Assembly: GCA_963383645.1 (NCBI GenBank)
Contig: OY726574.1
Span: forward strand, 54,549,477-54,613,476
Origin: Muscardinus avellanarius
Lineage: Eukaryota; Chordata; Mammalia; Rodentia; Gliridae
Length of the DNA: 64,000 nucleotides
Direction of reading: 5' to 3'
Shown: positions 1 through 10,890 of the stretch, piece by piece
How positions within the stretch are numbered: position 1 is the first letter of the stretch
Layout: every line of letters begins with the position of its first letter
Notes under the pieces: model-generated
Databases searched by the model: none
The model's input: the letters and a program-made list of their open reading frames with translations, nothing else
What the model was told of the DNA's origin: nothing
Program-made: the position numbers and the translations under genes

Positions 1-450
1 GGCATTTGTGCCTTTCTGGTCCCAGCTGCAACTTTCCCTGAGTACAAATATGAAGGAAATACCGGGAGTGCGAGGCAGAGGCAGAGATTTAACGGTGGTG
101 TTTGTAGGATCACGCGGCCTCGCTAGTAGCAGTTAAGTCCTGAGCATGTCCGTCTGGGGCCTCCGAGCCCTTTCCAGAGTAGGTCTGACTCCAAGTTTCC
201 ACTGAGCAGTTAGGTCATGGGAATCCCTGAGATCTAATAAATAGCAGGGACACATAGCAGCGGCTCTTTGGCCAAGCTCACGTTACTGACCAAGTCTATC
301 TACTTAGAACCTAGAGGTTGCTCAGAGGGCACAGAAGGCAGCCTGCCTACGTGCTCGGTGCAGTGGAAAAGTCGGGTACAGAGGATGCCGCGCCACACCT
401 CAGCGAAGACAGCCATCCTGGAGGCTGGCAGGGCCAATACAGAGGGGGAA

Positions 451-570
451 ATACTTACACAGTGAAGGAACAACGTTTAAATACTTACATAGTGAAGGAA
501 CAGCGTTTAAACACTTACATAGCGCAGGAACAGCGTTTAAATACCTACATAGTGAAGGAATAACATTTTA
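451..570 (+). repeat. 30-bp minisatellite, 4 copies
   Basis: Four head-to-tail 30-bp units lie at 451-480, 481-510, 511-540 and 541-570. They share cores such as TACATAGTGAAGGAA and CAGCGTTTAA and differ at a few positions each. The length is a multiple of three, so an open frame runs through it, but nothing suggests translation. Confidence 0.95.
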
Positions 571-837
571 GCACTTAATGGGCTATTTTATGTAATAACT
601 TGCATAATAATCTATCAGGTTAAAAGGGGAGGAAAAAAGAAAGAATGTGTATTTTTTTGGTATAATGAAATTCTGGAAGGGTATTAAGAACCTAAGGAGA
701 GCAGTTGACTCTGGGGAAGGGCCAAGTGGTGGGGGACAGGTATTAAGAAAGAGAATGTTTGCTGTGCATTCTTTATGTTTTCTGGGTCTTACAGCATTGG
801 AGTTCATTACTTAGTCAAATTTAAAAAATTATATGAA

Positions 838-1038
838 GCCAGGCTTGGTGGCGCACGCTTGTAATCCCCGCGCTTGGGAGGCTGAGACAGGAGAATCACA
901 GAGGTTTGAAGCCAGCCTCAGCTACTTAGTGAGGCTCTCAGCAACTTAGTGAGACCCTGTTTCCAAATAAAATAGAAAATAGGTCTGGGAGTATAGCCCG
1001 AAGGTAGAAAGCCTCTGGGTTCCACCCCCAGTACCACA

Positions 1039-1056
<18 letters not shown>
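838..1056 (+). mobile_element. B1-dID-like composite SINE (type C)
   Basis: Left monomer: a B1/7SL-like start, the motif TTGGGAGGCTGAGACAGGAG and a tail CCTGTTTCCAAATAAA. Right monomer: ID/tRNA-like, ending GTTCCACCCCCAGTACCAC plus poly(A). I sort copies into four informal types by the right monomer. A: AGGTAGAATGCCCCTGGGTT. B: AGGTAGAAGGGCTTCCAGGA, with a shortened left monomer CTGGCTTAAGAGACCC. C: GTAGAAAGCCTCTGGGTTCC or close. D: GGCAGGGGGTGTAGCTC and an ending CCCCAGACCCGC. This copy is type C and is followed directly by a (TA)n tract. Confidence 0.9.

Positions 1057-1083
<27 letters not shown>
1057..1083 (+). repeat. (TA)n microsatellite
   Basis: About 13 TA units grown from the poly(A) tail of the preceding SINE. 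Confidence 0.95.
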
Positions 1084-1089
<6 letters not shown>

Positions 1090-1160
1090 GAAAAGGTCAA
1101 AAAGAAAAATTTGCTTTAAGGTTTCCTTTTTACTTTTATTTTCAATTTACTTATTTATTT

Positions 1161-1589
1161 TGTGGTACTGGGGATTGAACGCAGGGGCACTCCCCCCTGA
1201 GTTACACCCTCAGCCCTATTTTTTTATTCTTTATTTTTTCCCAATATTTTTATTTTTATTTATTTTTAATTTTTTGGTGGTATTGGGGTTCCTGGAAATC
1301 CTTCTATCTCCAGGCTACACTCCCAGACCTATTTTTATACTTTTTAAATTTGGAAACAGGGTCTCTTAGGCCAGCGCAGCTGGCTTGGAACCTGCGCGAT
1401 CGATCCTCCTGTCTTCACCTCCCAAGCGCAGGGATTACAAGCGTGCGCCACCAGGCCCGGCACTATTCTTTATTTTGAAACAAGGTCTTACTAAATTGTG
1501 GAGGAGCTCACTAAGTAGCTGAGGCTGGTTTTGAACCTGTGACTCTCCTGTCTCAGCCTCCCAAGTACTGGGATTAAAAGCGTATGCCG
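1161..1589 (-). mobile_element. Nested SINEs: type B (1276-1461) inside an older copy
   Basis: The outer minus-strand SINE is split. Its right monomer is at 1161-1240 and its left monomer at 1462-1589. A complete minus-strand type B copy at 1276-1461 sits between them. TATTCTTTATTTT occurs on both sides of the inner copy (about 1214 and 1464) and is the likely target duplication. Confidence 0.85.
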
Positions 1590-1793
1590 CCGGTTGTGGT
1601 AGCACACGTTTGTAACCCCAGCATTTGGGAGGCTGAGACAGGAGGATCCCAGGTTTTTGGAAAGCCTCAGTTACTTAGTGAGTCCCTTTGCAACTCAGAG
1701 AGACTCTATATCAAAAATAAAGAATAAAAAATAGGCCTGGGGGTGTAGCTCAGAGGTTTTACCCCCAATACCGCAAAAAAAATAAAAAATTAA
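1590..1793 (+). mobile_element. SINE (type A)
   Basis: Both monomers are present; the right monomer is slightly shortened (CAGAGGTTTTACCCCCAATA). It abuts the preceding minus-strand SINE. Confidence 0.85.
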
Positions 1794-2018
1794 AACAGCG
1801 TGGGCCACCTCACCTGGCAAACTTTCCTTTTTAGAGAACCAGATTTAATTGAATTTCTGACTTGAAGCCTAGATTAAATTTCCCAGTTGAAATCTTAATT
1901 GTAGCCTGCAGGGAGACGTGGGAAATGTGGGAAACTGTCAGTAGGAGCGTGTTGGTATTAGTGAGTAAGGGTCATTCCTTCGCTTAATACCCACGTTTCA
2001 GATCTGTATGTTGGATCC

Positions 2019-2199
2019 TGGCCTAGGTGTGGTGGTGCACACATGCAATCCTAGGTACTCAAAAGGCTGAGGCAGGAAACCATAAGTACAAAACCAGGTC
2101 GAGCAACTTAGGCCCTATCTCAAAATAAACTGGGAGTGTAGCTGAATGGTAGAACACTTGCCTATCATGTGAGTATGAGGCCCTGATTTAATCCCTATA

Positions 2200-2201
<2 letters not shown>
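2019..2201 (+). mobile_element. Diverged SINE with ancestral ID-type right monomer
   Basis: The left monomer is diverged. The right monomer keeps the classic ID words ACACTTGCCTATCATGTGAG and GAGGCCCTGATTTAATCCC, so this copy is older than types A-D. Its tail became the (TG)n at 2202. Confidence 0.75.

Positions 2202-2250
<49 letters not shown>
2202..2250 (+). repeat. (TG)n microsatellite
   Basis: About 24 uninterrupted dinucleotide units. Confidence 0.97.
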
Positions 2251-2253
<3 letters not shown>

Positions 2254-2487
2254 AACTTTTTTATTTTGGCCCCAAAGTCATTGTTAAACAGAAACTTGAA
2301 GAAATTTATTTTTAAGCATTACAACTGATTTAAAGATTTAAAACCTGGGAATAAATATGAAAAATGTAGGAAGAGTCTAAAGATTATTTAAAAAACTCAC
2401 GTTTTGTAACCTATAAGAATCTGTAAATTGTGTCATAGAATCAAATACATTGCATTTAATATCTAGGTTAGAAATTAAATTTTTAAA

Positions 2488-2707
2488 GCTGGGTGTGGTG
2501 ACATACGCTTGTAATCCCAGCATTTGGGAGGCTGAGACAGGAGCATTCCGGTTTGCGGACCACCTCAGCTACTTTGTGAGGCCCTTTGCAACTCAATGAG
2601 ACCCTGTTCCAAAAAAATAATAATAATAAATAAATAAAGAGTAAAAAGTAGGGTGGGTATATCTTGGAGGTAGATGGCCCTGAGTTCCATCCCAGTACTG
2701 CAAAAGT
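2488..2707 (+). mobile_element. SINE (type A)
   Basis: Complete two-monomer copy with a TAATAATAATAAATAAATAA linker between the monomers. Confidence 0.88.
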
Positions 2708-4579
2708 TTTTTTTAATTTTTACCATGTTTTATACTTAGCAATCACTACCATATTGTCAAAGGTAAACAGCTTGATGATAAGTCGGGGTCCCTCCCCCAG
2801 GTGACCTCTGCAAGGGCAGGAAGCAGAAACCTGGAGGCAGACAGAGTCTGCCCTGCAAGCAGTATCTGCGAGAGGGGCGGCGTTCTCATGTTTAGTCCCA
2901 CCCCCAAGGTACTGGCTTGGACTACTTCCTCCCTGGAACCCAGATGACTCCAACGGCCGAGCTGGGACTGATCCCTCCCCACGGCCGGTGGACCCATCCC
3001 GAAGGGCGCTGAATAAAACAGATCGCTGAATGTTTGTCCCCTTCGCAGTTTTCTTTTTCACTTATATTTAAAATAGTTAATAAAAATTATTTGCAAATTT
3101 TTTTATCATTTTCAAATGTAATGATTTGGGAGTTTATTTTATATTTTTTTCTATTTATTTAATCCTAAAATCTGTCCTAATAGGGTCTTTTTTCTCTCAG
3201 ATTATTTTAAAGTGGGCAATAGCTATTTATTCAAGGGTGATTTAAGATTCGATTCTAAACAACAATCTGTGGTGGGACCCAACATGTTCAGACCATTTTG
3301 GCGTGCATTATTCCTTGATAGAAAAAGAAAACTATCAAGCCTTTTTGCTTGACCATATTACACAGTCAAAGAGCTTTCACTGTGAGCCCTCATCATTAAA
3401 GCCAGCTCAACATCTAATCTGACATTTGTATGGACTAAATGTGCGTCTGACGCATTCATTTAAAAGCCACTGGGTGACAGTGTTATTCTAGAAACGCTTA
3501 GACCAAAAACGAACGAACTGATCATTCAGAGATCACAGGGAAATGGGAAGGTAAACAATATACATCTGAGTGTATTCAAGAATTTCAGAAATCCTTTGAC
3601 AAGTAATCCCAGGGTGTAGACCATGCTCCAAAATTAGCCAGCGCCAGGCCCGTTTGGAATTTCACTTTCCAGAAATAACAAGCTGCGAAGCGTGTCCAGA
3701 GCAGGCCCCCAATCCTTTTCTTCTCTGACTTAGTACTAAAGGCAGCGGATCTCAAGTGCCCACAAAGCCGAGTGCCCCATACCTGAAATTCCCTGGAGCG
3801 GAGAATGGAATGGTTTCCCGCCTCCATCCTTTCTGCCTCCTTTGCCCAGAGTTTCCTTCACTGCCAGCTAGAGTCCCGGGGGAAAGACAGACGCTCCCCC
3901 GCGTCTGTTGTTGTGTGTATATTTAAAACCAGGGTCCGCTGCCAGGCGGTCATAGCAGAAGAGTCGTGAGTATCCCGCTGGGGGACAGGCACCGAGGTGC
4001 TAAGTCGGCAGCACTGAAGGCGCGGTGGGGAGGCCCGCGGAGCTGCGGCACCCACGTCGCTCAGACTCTGCAGAGACAGAACAGCACTGCTGCTCAGAGC
4101 CAACCCCAGGCCATTGTGCTGAGCCGTCCACACCACGATACCTAGTGACGTACTGCTCTCCTGTGTTAAGAGGAACCTCTGAAACCCCTCTAGCACGCGG
4201 CAGTTACAGCAGGGGGAGCTTCTGAATCAAGTCAGGAGCATGTCGGCCACACATTCTAGTCCGTTGTTCATCCATGTGAGGAATGTTCGAGATGAGGAGG
4301 AGGAGCCAGTAGGTTTTTTTTTTTTTCTTGACAGGCTGTCTCTAATGGGTTAGTCCAATCTGCTAAGAGCCCTGTGTGGAGACAGCTGTGAGGCTGCTCC
4401 TGGGCTGGCAGGAAATGGTATAGGGTGTGTTGGCAGTGTCTCCTCTGGGTGGGGAGGGGGCGATGCAGTGATGCCCGCCACGCAGCTGCCAGCCCTCTTC
4501 ATGTCACAGCTCAGGCAAGCGAGACGCGGACGGCCTCAACTCGCTTTTTTTGGTATGTACTTGTTTAAAATCATCCATA

Positions 4580-4781
4580 TTGAGCCAGGTGTGGTGGGCA
4601 CGCTTGTAATCCCAGCACTTGGGAGGCCGAGATGGGAGGATCCGGGTTCACAGCCAGCCTCGGCAGCTTAGTGAGGCCTTCTACAACTTAGTGAGACCAT
4701 TTTATAATAAGGAATAAAACACAGGGCGTGGCTCGGAGGTAGAATGCCCCTGGGTTCCATCCCCATTACTGAAAAAAAAAA
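4580..4781 (+). mobile_element. SINE (type A)
   Basis: Complete copy. The right monomer is reduced to ACAGGGCGTGGCTCGGAGG before the conserved AGAATGCCCCTGGGTTCC. Confidence 0.88.
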
Positions 4782-4925
4782 TGTATCCACATCATGAAGT
4801 ATGTTTGTCAGAAGGCCTTGCCCTTGGCAAAATGGACAAAAACAGAGCTACAATTTCTCTATGGCATCACACAAGAGAAGAGAAGAATTCTCTTCTCATC
4901 ACACAAGAATTCAATTATGTTGTAT

Positions 4926-5040
4926 AACCAACACTGAGCACCGTAATTCATCTACTCAGGAGGCTGAGGCAGGAAGATTGCACATTTGAGGCTAGCCTGC
5001 ACAACTGAATGAGACCTTGTCTCAAAATAACTTAAAAACA
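4926..5040 (+). mobile_element. Old B1-like monomer
   Basis: A single left-monomer-like unit (CTACTCAGGAGGCTGAGGCA to GAGACCTTGTCTCAAAATAA) with no ID half. It is more diverged than the composite copies. Confidence 0.65.
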
Positions 5041-5054
5041 TGAATATTGTACTT

Positions 5055-5148
5055 TAAAACTATATTGGTTTTCCATTGCTAAAGCAAATACCTGGGGCTG
5101 TGTAATTTGTTAAGAGGTTTATTTAGCTTACAATTTTGGAGGAGGAAT

Positions 5149-5179
<31 letters not shown>

Positions 5180-5660
5180 TGGTACTGGGGATGGAACCCA
5201 GAGGCCTTCTACCTCCGGGCTATACTCCCAGACCTATTTTCTATTTTATTTGGAAACAGGGTCTCGCTAAGTTGCTGAGAGCCTCACTAAGTAGCTGAGG
5301 CTGGCTGCGAACCCGTGCGATCCGCCTGTCTCAGCCTCCCAAGCACGGGGATTACAAGCGTGCGCCACCACGCCCGGCCTTGGAGGGGGAATTCAGACAA
5401 CAGGGTGCAGGCTCTGGTGAGGGTCCTCCTGTCAAATGACATCACGGCAGGAGGGTGGGCAGGATGGGAAACTCAGATGGAGAGACAGGGCGAGGAGGGC
5501 CAGGCTTCCTCTTTCATAACAACTCACTCCTGTGGAATTAATCAATATGTCACCTCGCCACAGGTCCAATCTCTTAAAGGTTCTGCTACTCTATAATACT
5601 GCCACATTGGGGACCAAGATTCCAACACAGGAATCCTTGGGGCAAACTATATCTAAATCC
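5055..5660 (-). mobile_element. MaLR-type LTR remnant, split by a SINE
   Basis: The order of motifs matches an antisense MST/MLT-like LTR: CCATTGCTAAAGCAAATACC, TTAAGAGGTTTATTTAGC, GGTGAGGGTCCTCCTG, CATCACGGCAGGAGG, TCATAACAACTCACTCC and a closing GGGACCAAGATTCCAACACA. No internal viral genes are present. Recognition is from memory of the family pattern. Confidence 0.6.
5150..5379 (-). mobile_element. SINE (type C) inserted in the LTR remnant, with target duplication
   Basis: Complete minus-strand copy with a (TTTA)n head (5148-5180). It is flanked by TTGGAGGAGGAATT (5136-5149) and TTGGAGGGGGAATT (5380-5393), a 13/14 match that marks the insertion site. Confidence 0.9.
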
Positions 5661-5678
5661 CAGTAGTGATACATAGGG

Positions 5679-5687
5679 GTGTGTGTG

Positions 5688-5762
<75 letters not shown>
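5679..5762 (+). repeat. (GT)n(GA)n compound microsatellite
   Basis: GT units run into about 25 GA units, giving a long purine tract on one strand. Confidence 0.97.
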
Positions 5763-5764
<2 letters not shown>

Positions 5765-6330
5765 CCCCTATGGTTATTACGAGAATTCAACTTACTAGTA
5801 TTGTATAGGCAGAAAACACTTAGCGAAGCCTCAGTCATTTGTGGGTATTAGTGTTATCTGTGCACATAAAATGGGGGTGTCTGAAGGGGAAGTCCACCTC
5901 CCCTTTCAGAAAATGGCTTAAGAAAACAAGGCTGGTCTGGCCCCACAACCACTGGCTACTGAGAACATGGGAATGTGGGAAGAATCCAGGCGCCCTACAC
6001 AGGCAGAGGTCGGTGTCCTGGCGTTGGCCCCTCTGCACGGCCCACCCTCCCAGGGCTGAGAGGCCCAGCCTTGGTGGGAGCAAAGAGAGAAGAGAGAAGA
6101 AAGGCTGTTAGCTTTTATTTGTCAGGAGTTTCCCTTCCTGTATCACCTTATAAGTTGTTCCAAAGGCAAAAGTCCTATTTGTTTATGACATAGTATAAAT
6201 CCCTTAAAGATAATGATCTTCCAGTGCATGACATTGTTTTGAGCAATAACACACAAGAACTGTTAGCAGGAGGACTGTTTTGCTTTCATCTTACACAAAG
6301 AGCCAACAACAAAATCTCCACGACAAAGAA

Positions 6331-6550
6331 GTTGGGTGGCGCACGCTTGTAATCCCAGCACTTGGGAGGCTGAGACAGGAGGATCACAGTTCACAGACAG
6401 CCTCAGCTACTTAGTGAGGCCCTCTGCAACGTAGTGAGATCCTGATTCAAAGTAAAGAATAAAAAATAGGGCTGTGAGTGTGCTCGGAGGTAGAATGCCC
6501 CTGGATTCCATTCCCAGGACTGAAAAAAAAAAAAAAGAAAGAAAGAAAAA
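6331..6550 (+). mobile_element. SINE (type A)
   Basis: Complete copy ending CCCAGGACTG plus an A-rich tail with GAAA units. Confidence 0.88.
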
Positions 6551-6589
6551 AAAGTCTTCTCTGCTGTGTCAACATTGAAAAATTTTTTT

Positions 6590-6925
6590 TAGCTTTTTTG
6601 TTGTTAAAGTATAATATACACAAAAATGCATATTATTAGTGAATTTTAGTCAGCATATATCCATGTAACCAGAACCCAAATCAAGAAAACAAACATTATT
6701 TATACCCAAGGTACCTCTTTCATACCCTGCACCGCACCCCAGAAACTCACTATTCTGACTTCCAGCAGCATTAATTAGTTTCCTGATTTTGTACTTTATA
6801 TAATCATTACTCTCTCTACCCTTTTTCACTAAAATTACACACACACAGTTCATCCCAATTGTTGTCAATGGTTCATGTTTTTCCGTGGATTTGACGGAAG
6901 GGGGAAAGCACTTCAACAAGCTTTA
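6590..6925 (-). mobile_element. Old L1 3' UTR fragment
   Basis: Reads as an antisense mammalian L1M-type 3' UTR: AAAGTATAATATACACAAAA, CCATGTAACCAGAACCCAAA and TCACTATTCTGACTTCCAGC. No reading frame is retained. Confidence 0.55.
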
Positions 6926-7108
6926 CTGGGTTGCAAGTGCATTTCATTGAAGCTAATATAATTTATATTTATCGTGCAGATGCTGCTGCCACCCTCAGTG
7001 CCACAGTTACACAAAGTGTTCTTGTCAGAAAAGGAATCATATGTGTGTGTTTAATCATGAAGTTGTTTAGGCTTCAGTCAACATTATTGTGTTTTCGTTA
7101 TCTTATAG

Positions 7109-7201
7109 GTACAAAAACCAGGTACCAATAAACGTCCACGCAAACCCCGGCAAGTATATTATTGAAAGTCGATATGGAATGCACATGCTGGAAATCACCA
7201 C
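7109..7201 (+). CDS. MYOM1: MYOM1 exon 1 of window: second part of Ig domain My2
   Basis: 93 nt; it starts with the last base of a Trp codon and ends with two bases of Thr (phase 2). It encodes YKNQVPINVHANPGK and then IIESRYGMHMLEIT, the C-to-E strand part of an I-set Ig domain. The preceding exon would supply the core Trp. The acceptor is TTATCTTATAG and the donor GTAAGA. A Met replaces the residue I recall as Thr in human (GMHTLEI). Start and end were chosen by phase agreement with exon 2 and by the recalled human protein. Confidence 0.95.
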
Positions 7202-7439
7202 GTAAGAGAAGATCAGTGTCTGTGTGTCTCCCAGCAGTGCGCGGGAAGCACCACTCCACCCCAGTGGACGCTGCCGTCCCTGTGCAGCCCGTCACAAAAG
7301 GAACCTTCACAGACATTCCTGCCCTCAGTGTACACCGACGCGTGATACGTAGGACTCTTACAATGCCCACACTCCCTCCCCAAGTGATCTTACACTTGAG
7401 TTCAGTCAAAGATGAGAAGAAATTAATTCACATCTTTTT

Positions 7440-7648
7440 GTGTGTGGGGGGGTCTGGGGATAGAACCCAGGGGCATTCTACCTCCGAGATACACCCCCTG
7501 CCCTATTTTTTTTATTCTTTATTTTGAGACAGGGTCTCACTAAGTTGCGGAGGGCCTCACTAAGTAGCTTAGTCTATCCGCGAACCGCGATCCTCCAGTC
7601 TCAGCCTCCCGAATGTTGGGATTACAAGCGTGCGCCACCACGCCTGGC
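7440..7648 (-). mobile_element. SINE (type D) with 13-bp target duplication
   Basis: Complete minus-strand copy beginning GGGGGGTCTGGGGATAGAAC. TTCACATCTTTTT flanks it at 7427-7439 and 7649-7661, a perfect match. Confidence 0.92.
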
Positions 7649-8747
7649 TTCACATCTTTTTATTTATCTTTTTATACACGAGAGAATTTTTTGTAGACAC
7701 CAGTAAGAAAATAAGGTGCACACAGAGGCAACTCTGCATATATAGGGTTCCAAATCAACACCATCATTATCATCCTTTTCTTTCATCATACAGGCCACGG
7801 CAGTCAGGGAGAGTGGCGGTGAAAGCAGGCGGGACTCAGAGTCAGTGTTCTTTCTTTCCTTCAGCTCCCCAGGAATCATGGGAAGACATGTCCCTTGTTA
7901 GTGTTTATGAAGTCATGACAGACACAGAAATATTTGAGGGTGAAGCAAAATCCAAAGCAAAATTTGGAAATGAAAGTCACACCAAAATGTCCAAGTCCTC
8001 AAAGATTTATTACGTCTCCCAGGATGGTTTTGAACCCCATGCCTGGCTTTATAGATGAACTAATTAAACAAACACAGCCATTTATCGCTCAGCGAAGCCA
8101 TGGCATGCCGAAATGTGCAAGTGAAGTTCCCACAACTCCATCCTCAAGAGATTTATATTCTGCTCCCTAGATCAGGGGTTTGGTTCAAGGGGCACTGGAC
8201 TTCCAAGAGAACCCTGGGCCCGTGTTGTTCACCAACCACGGACCCTAATCTGAAACCGCATCACTTTTGCCATGGATGGTTCTACTGAAGTGGCAGTGAG
8301 CCCCGGGGTTGCCCTCAAAATTAAATAGCCACGAGAGAGGACTGCTATTGCCTTCCCAGCTTCTGCTGATGTCTATGAAATTTCAACAAGAAGTAAGTTT
8401 ATATTAATGAAAGCAAACCGTGAGCAACAGTGACGAGCATCAAAAAGTAGTATGCTAAGACAAAACAACCTGCCTTGGAAACCTAGCCTGCTCATCTGTG
8501 TGTGAGACCGTCCTCTCTTCAAGTCCATTTTTACAAGGCGTTCTAGTTTCTGCATTATAATTCAGAGGAGCATCCAAACGGCACCTCTTGTGTAAGGCTG
8601 CGGGCTGAAACGCCACAACCTGAACCTTAGTAGAATTGAAATGCAAACACTTGGGTTCTCAAATAGAACACAGAACCAGACATAAGACCAATGTGGTTCA
8701 AGTTTGTGGCTAGGGAGATTGTGGGAGTTAATAAAGAGGTGTTTCAG

Positions 8748-8836
8748 CCGAGCGTGGTGGCGCACACTTGTAATCCCCGCGCTTGGGAGGCTGAGAGGAG
8801 GATGGCAAAGGTTCGAAGCCAGCCTCAGCTACTTTT
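8748..8836 (+). mobile_element. SINE, left monomer only
   Basis: Starts GCCGAGCGTGGTGGCGCAC and stops after CAGCCTCAGCTACTT. The second half of the left monomer and all of the ID part are missing. Confidence 0.85.
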
Positions 8837-8997
8837 TTCTTTTCTCTGTTATTCTGTTCCCCCAGACTGGCACCCACCACTGAGAGAAGTTTAGCAGGGA
8901 GGCCAACACCCTCCAGTGTGCCTCCGAATGGTCACCTGCTAAAGGCACATGGCTGGACATTTGTCCACCCAGTAGGACTTTAAATACATTTATCATA

Positions 8998-9215
8998 GCT
9001 GGGTGTGTGGCGCATGCTTGTAATCCCAGTACTTGGGAGGCTGAGACAGGAGGATCACACAAGTTCAAAGCCAGCCTCAGCTACTTAGTGAGGCTTTCAA
9101 CAACTTAGTGAGATCCTGTTTCCAAATAAAATACAAAATAGATCGGGGGTGTAGCCTGGAGGCAGAGGCCCCTGGGTTCTATCCTTAGGACCACAAAAAA
9201 AAAAAGAAAAAAAAA
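8998..9215 (+). mobile_element. SINE (type C)
   Basis: Complete copy with an A/G-rich tail. A second short AAAGAATACATTTA-like match lies on either side (8985 and 9222), a possible target duplication. Confidence 0.88.
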
Positions 9216-9518
9216 AAGAAAAGAATACATTTATTATAGTGTCCACTCCGTGATTTATGTGCTCAGCACCTTGATTTCCCAGGCTAAGGTCCCGGTGGAT
9301 GGCAGGTGTTCACCTCCCCTCCTGGTATGAATCTTCAGGCGCTCACTTGGACTGTATAAACCCCCCAGATAGCGAGTTCAGAGGCAGTAGCTTCAAAGAG
9401 CCATGTGTCGGGCACTGATTTGCAGCGTGCTGCGTAACAAAGAGTCTCCCACAGAACAGCCGGTACTCACCAGGGCCGTCTCTGTGAAGGCCATTCACTC
9501 CAACGTGATTTTTTTCAG

Positions 9519-9607
9519 ATGTGACTTTGAAGACACAGCTCAGTATCGGGCCTCGGCGATGAATGTCAAAGGAGAGGTTTCAGCATATGCTTCAGTTGTG
9601 GTAAAGA
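9519..9607 (+). CDS. MYOM1: MYOM1 exon 2 of window: end of Ig domain My2
   Basis: 89 nt; it completes the Thr codon, encodes CDFEDTAQYRASAMNVKGE and then VSAYASVVVK, and leaves one base of Arg (phase 1). This is the E-F-G strand region of the I-set domain. The D-x-A-x-Y tyrosine corner is present (DTAQY), but the residue two after Tyr is Ala rather than the usual Cys. The acceptor is TTTTTTTCAG and the donor GTAGGT. The next intron is only 124 bp. Confidence 0.96.
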
Positions 9608-9731
9608 GTAGGTTTGCTGGATTTCTTTTACTCAACGTGATTTTTAAAATTTTCTTTCTGTTGTTAAAAAAAAAAAAAACCAGCAAACCAATCATGAAGC
9701 CGTTCCCGTGTGCTTCTCTTTTCTCTTCTAG
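9608..9731 (+). other. Very short intron 2 of window (phase 1, 124 bp)
   Basis: GT..AG intron with an internal A13 run, and TTCTCTTTTCTCTTCTAG as pyrimidine tract and acceptor. It is the shortest intron in the window. Confidence 0.95.
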
Positions 9732-9794
9732 GGTATAAGGGAGAGTTTGATGAGAGTCGCTTGCATGCTGGGACTTCCACCATGCCCCTCAGCT
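9732..9794 (+). CDS. MYOM1: MYOM1 exon 3 of window: linker between Ig domains My2 and My3
   Basis: 63 nt; it completes Arg, encodes YKGEFDESRLHAGTSTMPLS, and leaves one base of Phe (phase 1 on both sides). It carries no core Ig motif, so it is the inter-domain linker plus the lead-in to the next Ig. Because it is frame-neutral, skipping would keep the frame, but I see no evidence for that. Acceptor CTTCTAG, donor GTAAGT. Confidence 0.95.
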
Positions 9795-9952
9795 GTAAGT
9801 TTAATAATATACTTGCTAAATGTCATCTTTATGTAAAGTACAGCACAACAAGCTATTCTTTAATGCTGAAATAAATACATAATATATAAAATGTGGTATG
9901 TGCTAGGATGCATAGAGTAAGCTTCTATGGTTAGGTTTTTGTTTATTTTTTG

Positions 9953-10156
9953 CTTTTTATTGGTACTAAAGAGTAAACCCAGAGGCATTCTATGTCCAAA
10001 TTATACCCCCAGCCCAAATTTATTTCTTATTTGGAAAGAGAGTCTCACTCAGTCGTGGAGGGCTTCGCAAAGTTGCTGAGGCTGGCTTGAACCTGTGATC
10101 CTCCTGTCTCAGCCTCCTAAGTACTGGGATTACAAGCGTGTGCCAACACGCCCACC
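9953..10156 (-). mobile_element. SINE (type A)
   Basis: Complete minus-strand copy with moderately diverged box regions (GAGTAAACCCAGAGGCATTC). Confidence 0.88.
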
Positions 10157-10462
10157 TCTGCTTTTGTTTTTGTTTTTGTTTGTTTTAGATTCTTTGGTTA
10201 CTCTTCTTTTTCTTGGTCTAATTACTTTGTTCTGGTTTCTTGAAAGCCGAGTATGATGGGCTAAAATGGCAAATGCTTTTAAGTCTTTTTCTGTTAACCC
10301 GAGAAAGATCATGATACAGATGAGGCAAAGTGAGTTAGCCAAACACGTGTGCATGTACACACACGCGTGCACACACACACAAACACACACACAGTCTGCA
10401 CTTAATCAAAACTCATCACTAAATATACAGGTCAGCACCACCTCTTTGAAAAATCATGTCTG

Positions 10463-10661
10463 GCTGGGCGTGGTGGCGCACGCTTGTAATCCCCGCGCTT
10501 GGGAGGCGGAGAAAGGAGATCGCACAGGTTCAAAGCCAGCCGCTCTGGCTTAAGAGACCCTGTTTCCAAATAAAGTATAAAAAATAGGTCTTGGAGTGTA
10601 GCCCGGAGGTAGAAGGGTTTCCAGGAACCCCAGTACCACCACACACACACACAAAAAAAAA
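10463..10661 (+). mobile_element. SINE (type B) with target duplication
   Basis: Short-left-monomer form, ending CAGTACCACCACACACACAC. AAAATCATGTCTG precedes it (10450-10462) and follows the A-rich tail (about 10662-10674). Confidence 0.9.
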
Positions 10662-10744
10662 AATCATGTCTGACCTCCACCACCACCCCTGTGTCCCATC
10701 CAGCCAGAATTAGGCTTCCCCAGTGAGGCTGTGGCTCCTCACCT

Positions 10745-10890
10745 GAGTGTCTGTGACATTAGACACTGTTAATGGTTCTGTATCAGTCTCTCCCACTGGC
10801 CCATGAGCCACTTGAAGCCTGGACCTTTTATCTCTGAATTCCAGTGCCTGACATACAGTATATATCTGATAATGGATATAAATACATTAA
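10745..10890 (+). mobile_element. Ancient L2/MIR3-like 3' end
   Basis: CTCCCACTGGCCCATGAGCC, then TTTTATCTCTGAATTCCAGT, then GCCTGACATACAGTATATAT. This is the typical order of an L2-type 3' end ('gtgcctggcacatagtaggt' region). Diverged. Confidence 0.6.

Larger units (their letters stand above)
1..7108 (+). other. Upstream intron, 3' part
   Basis: No exon of the first half of the Ig domain, which should precede 7109, is seen here, so this is the 3' part of one intron. It ends in phase 2, inside a Trp codon. Contents are the 30-bp minisatellite at 451, several SINEs, a MaLR-like LTR, an L1 3' UTR piece and microsatellites. Stretches 1-450, 2710-4575 and 5765-6325 hold no repeat I recognise and no credible ORF. 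Around 3900-4200 the DNA is CpG-richer than its surroundings, but nothing marks it as a promoter. Confidence 0.75.
7202..9518 (+). other. Intron 1 of window (phase 2)
   Basis: 2317 bp. Holds SINEs at 7440, 8748 and 8998. The stretch 7660-8745 and the last 300 bp before exon 2 show no recognised repeat. Short ORFs here have no family match I recognise. Confidence 0.85.

Noticed and set aside
2720..3061. 113-codon minus-strand ORF near an AATAAA word
   Set aside because: No homology recognised, no poly(A) or target duplication around it; likely chance.
1..7108. Search for the exon encoding the first half of the first Ig domain
   Set aside because: No stretch encodes the expected sequence with flanking splice sites; it must lie upstream of the window.
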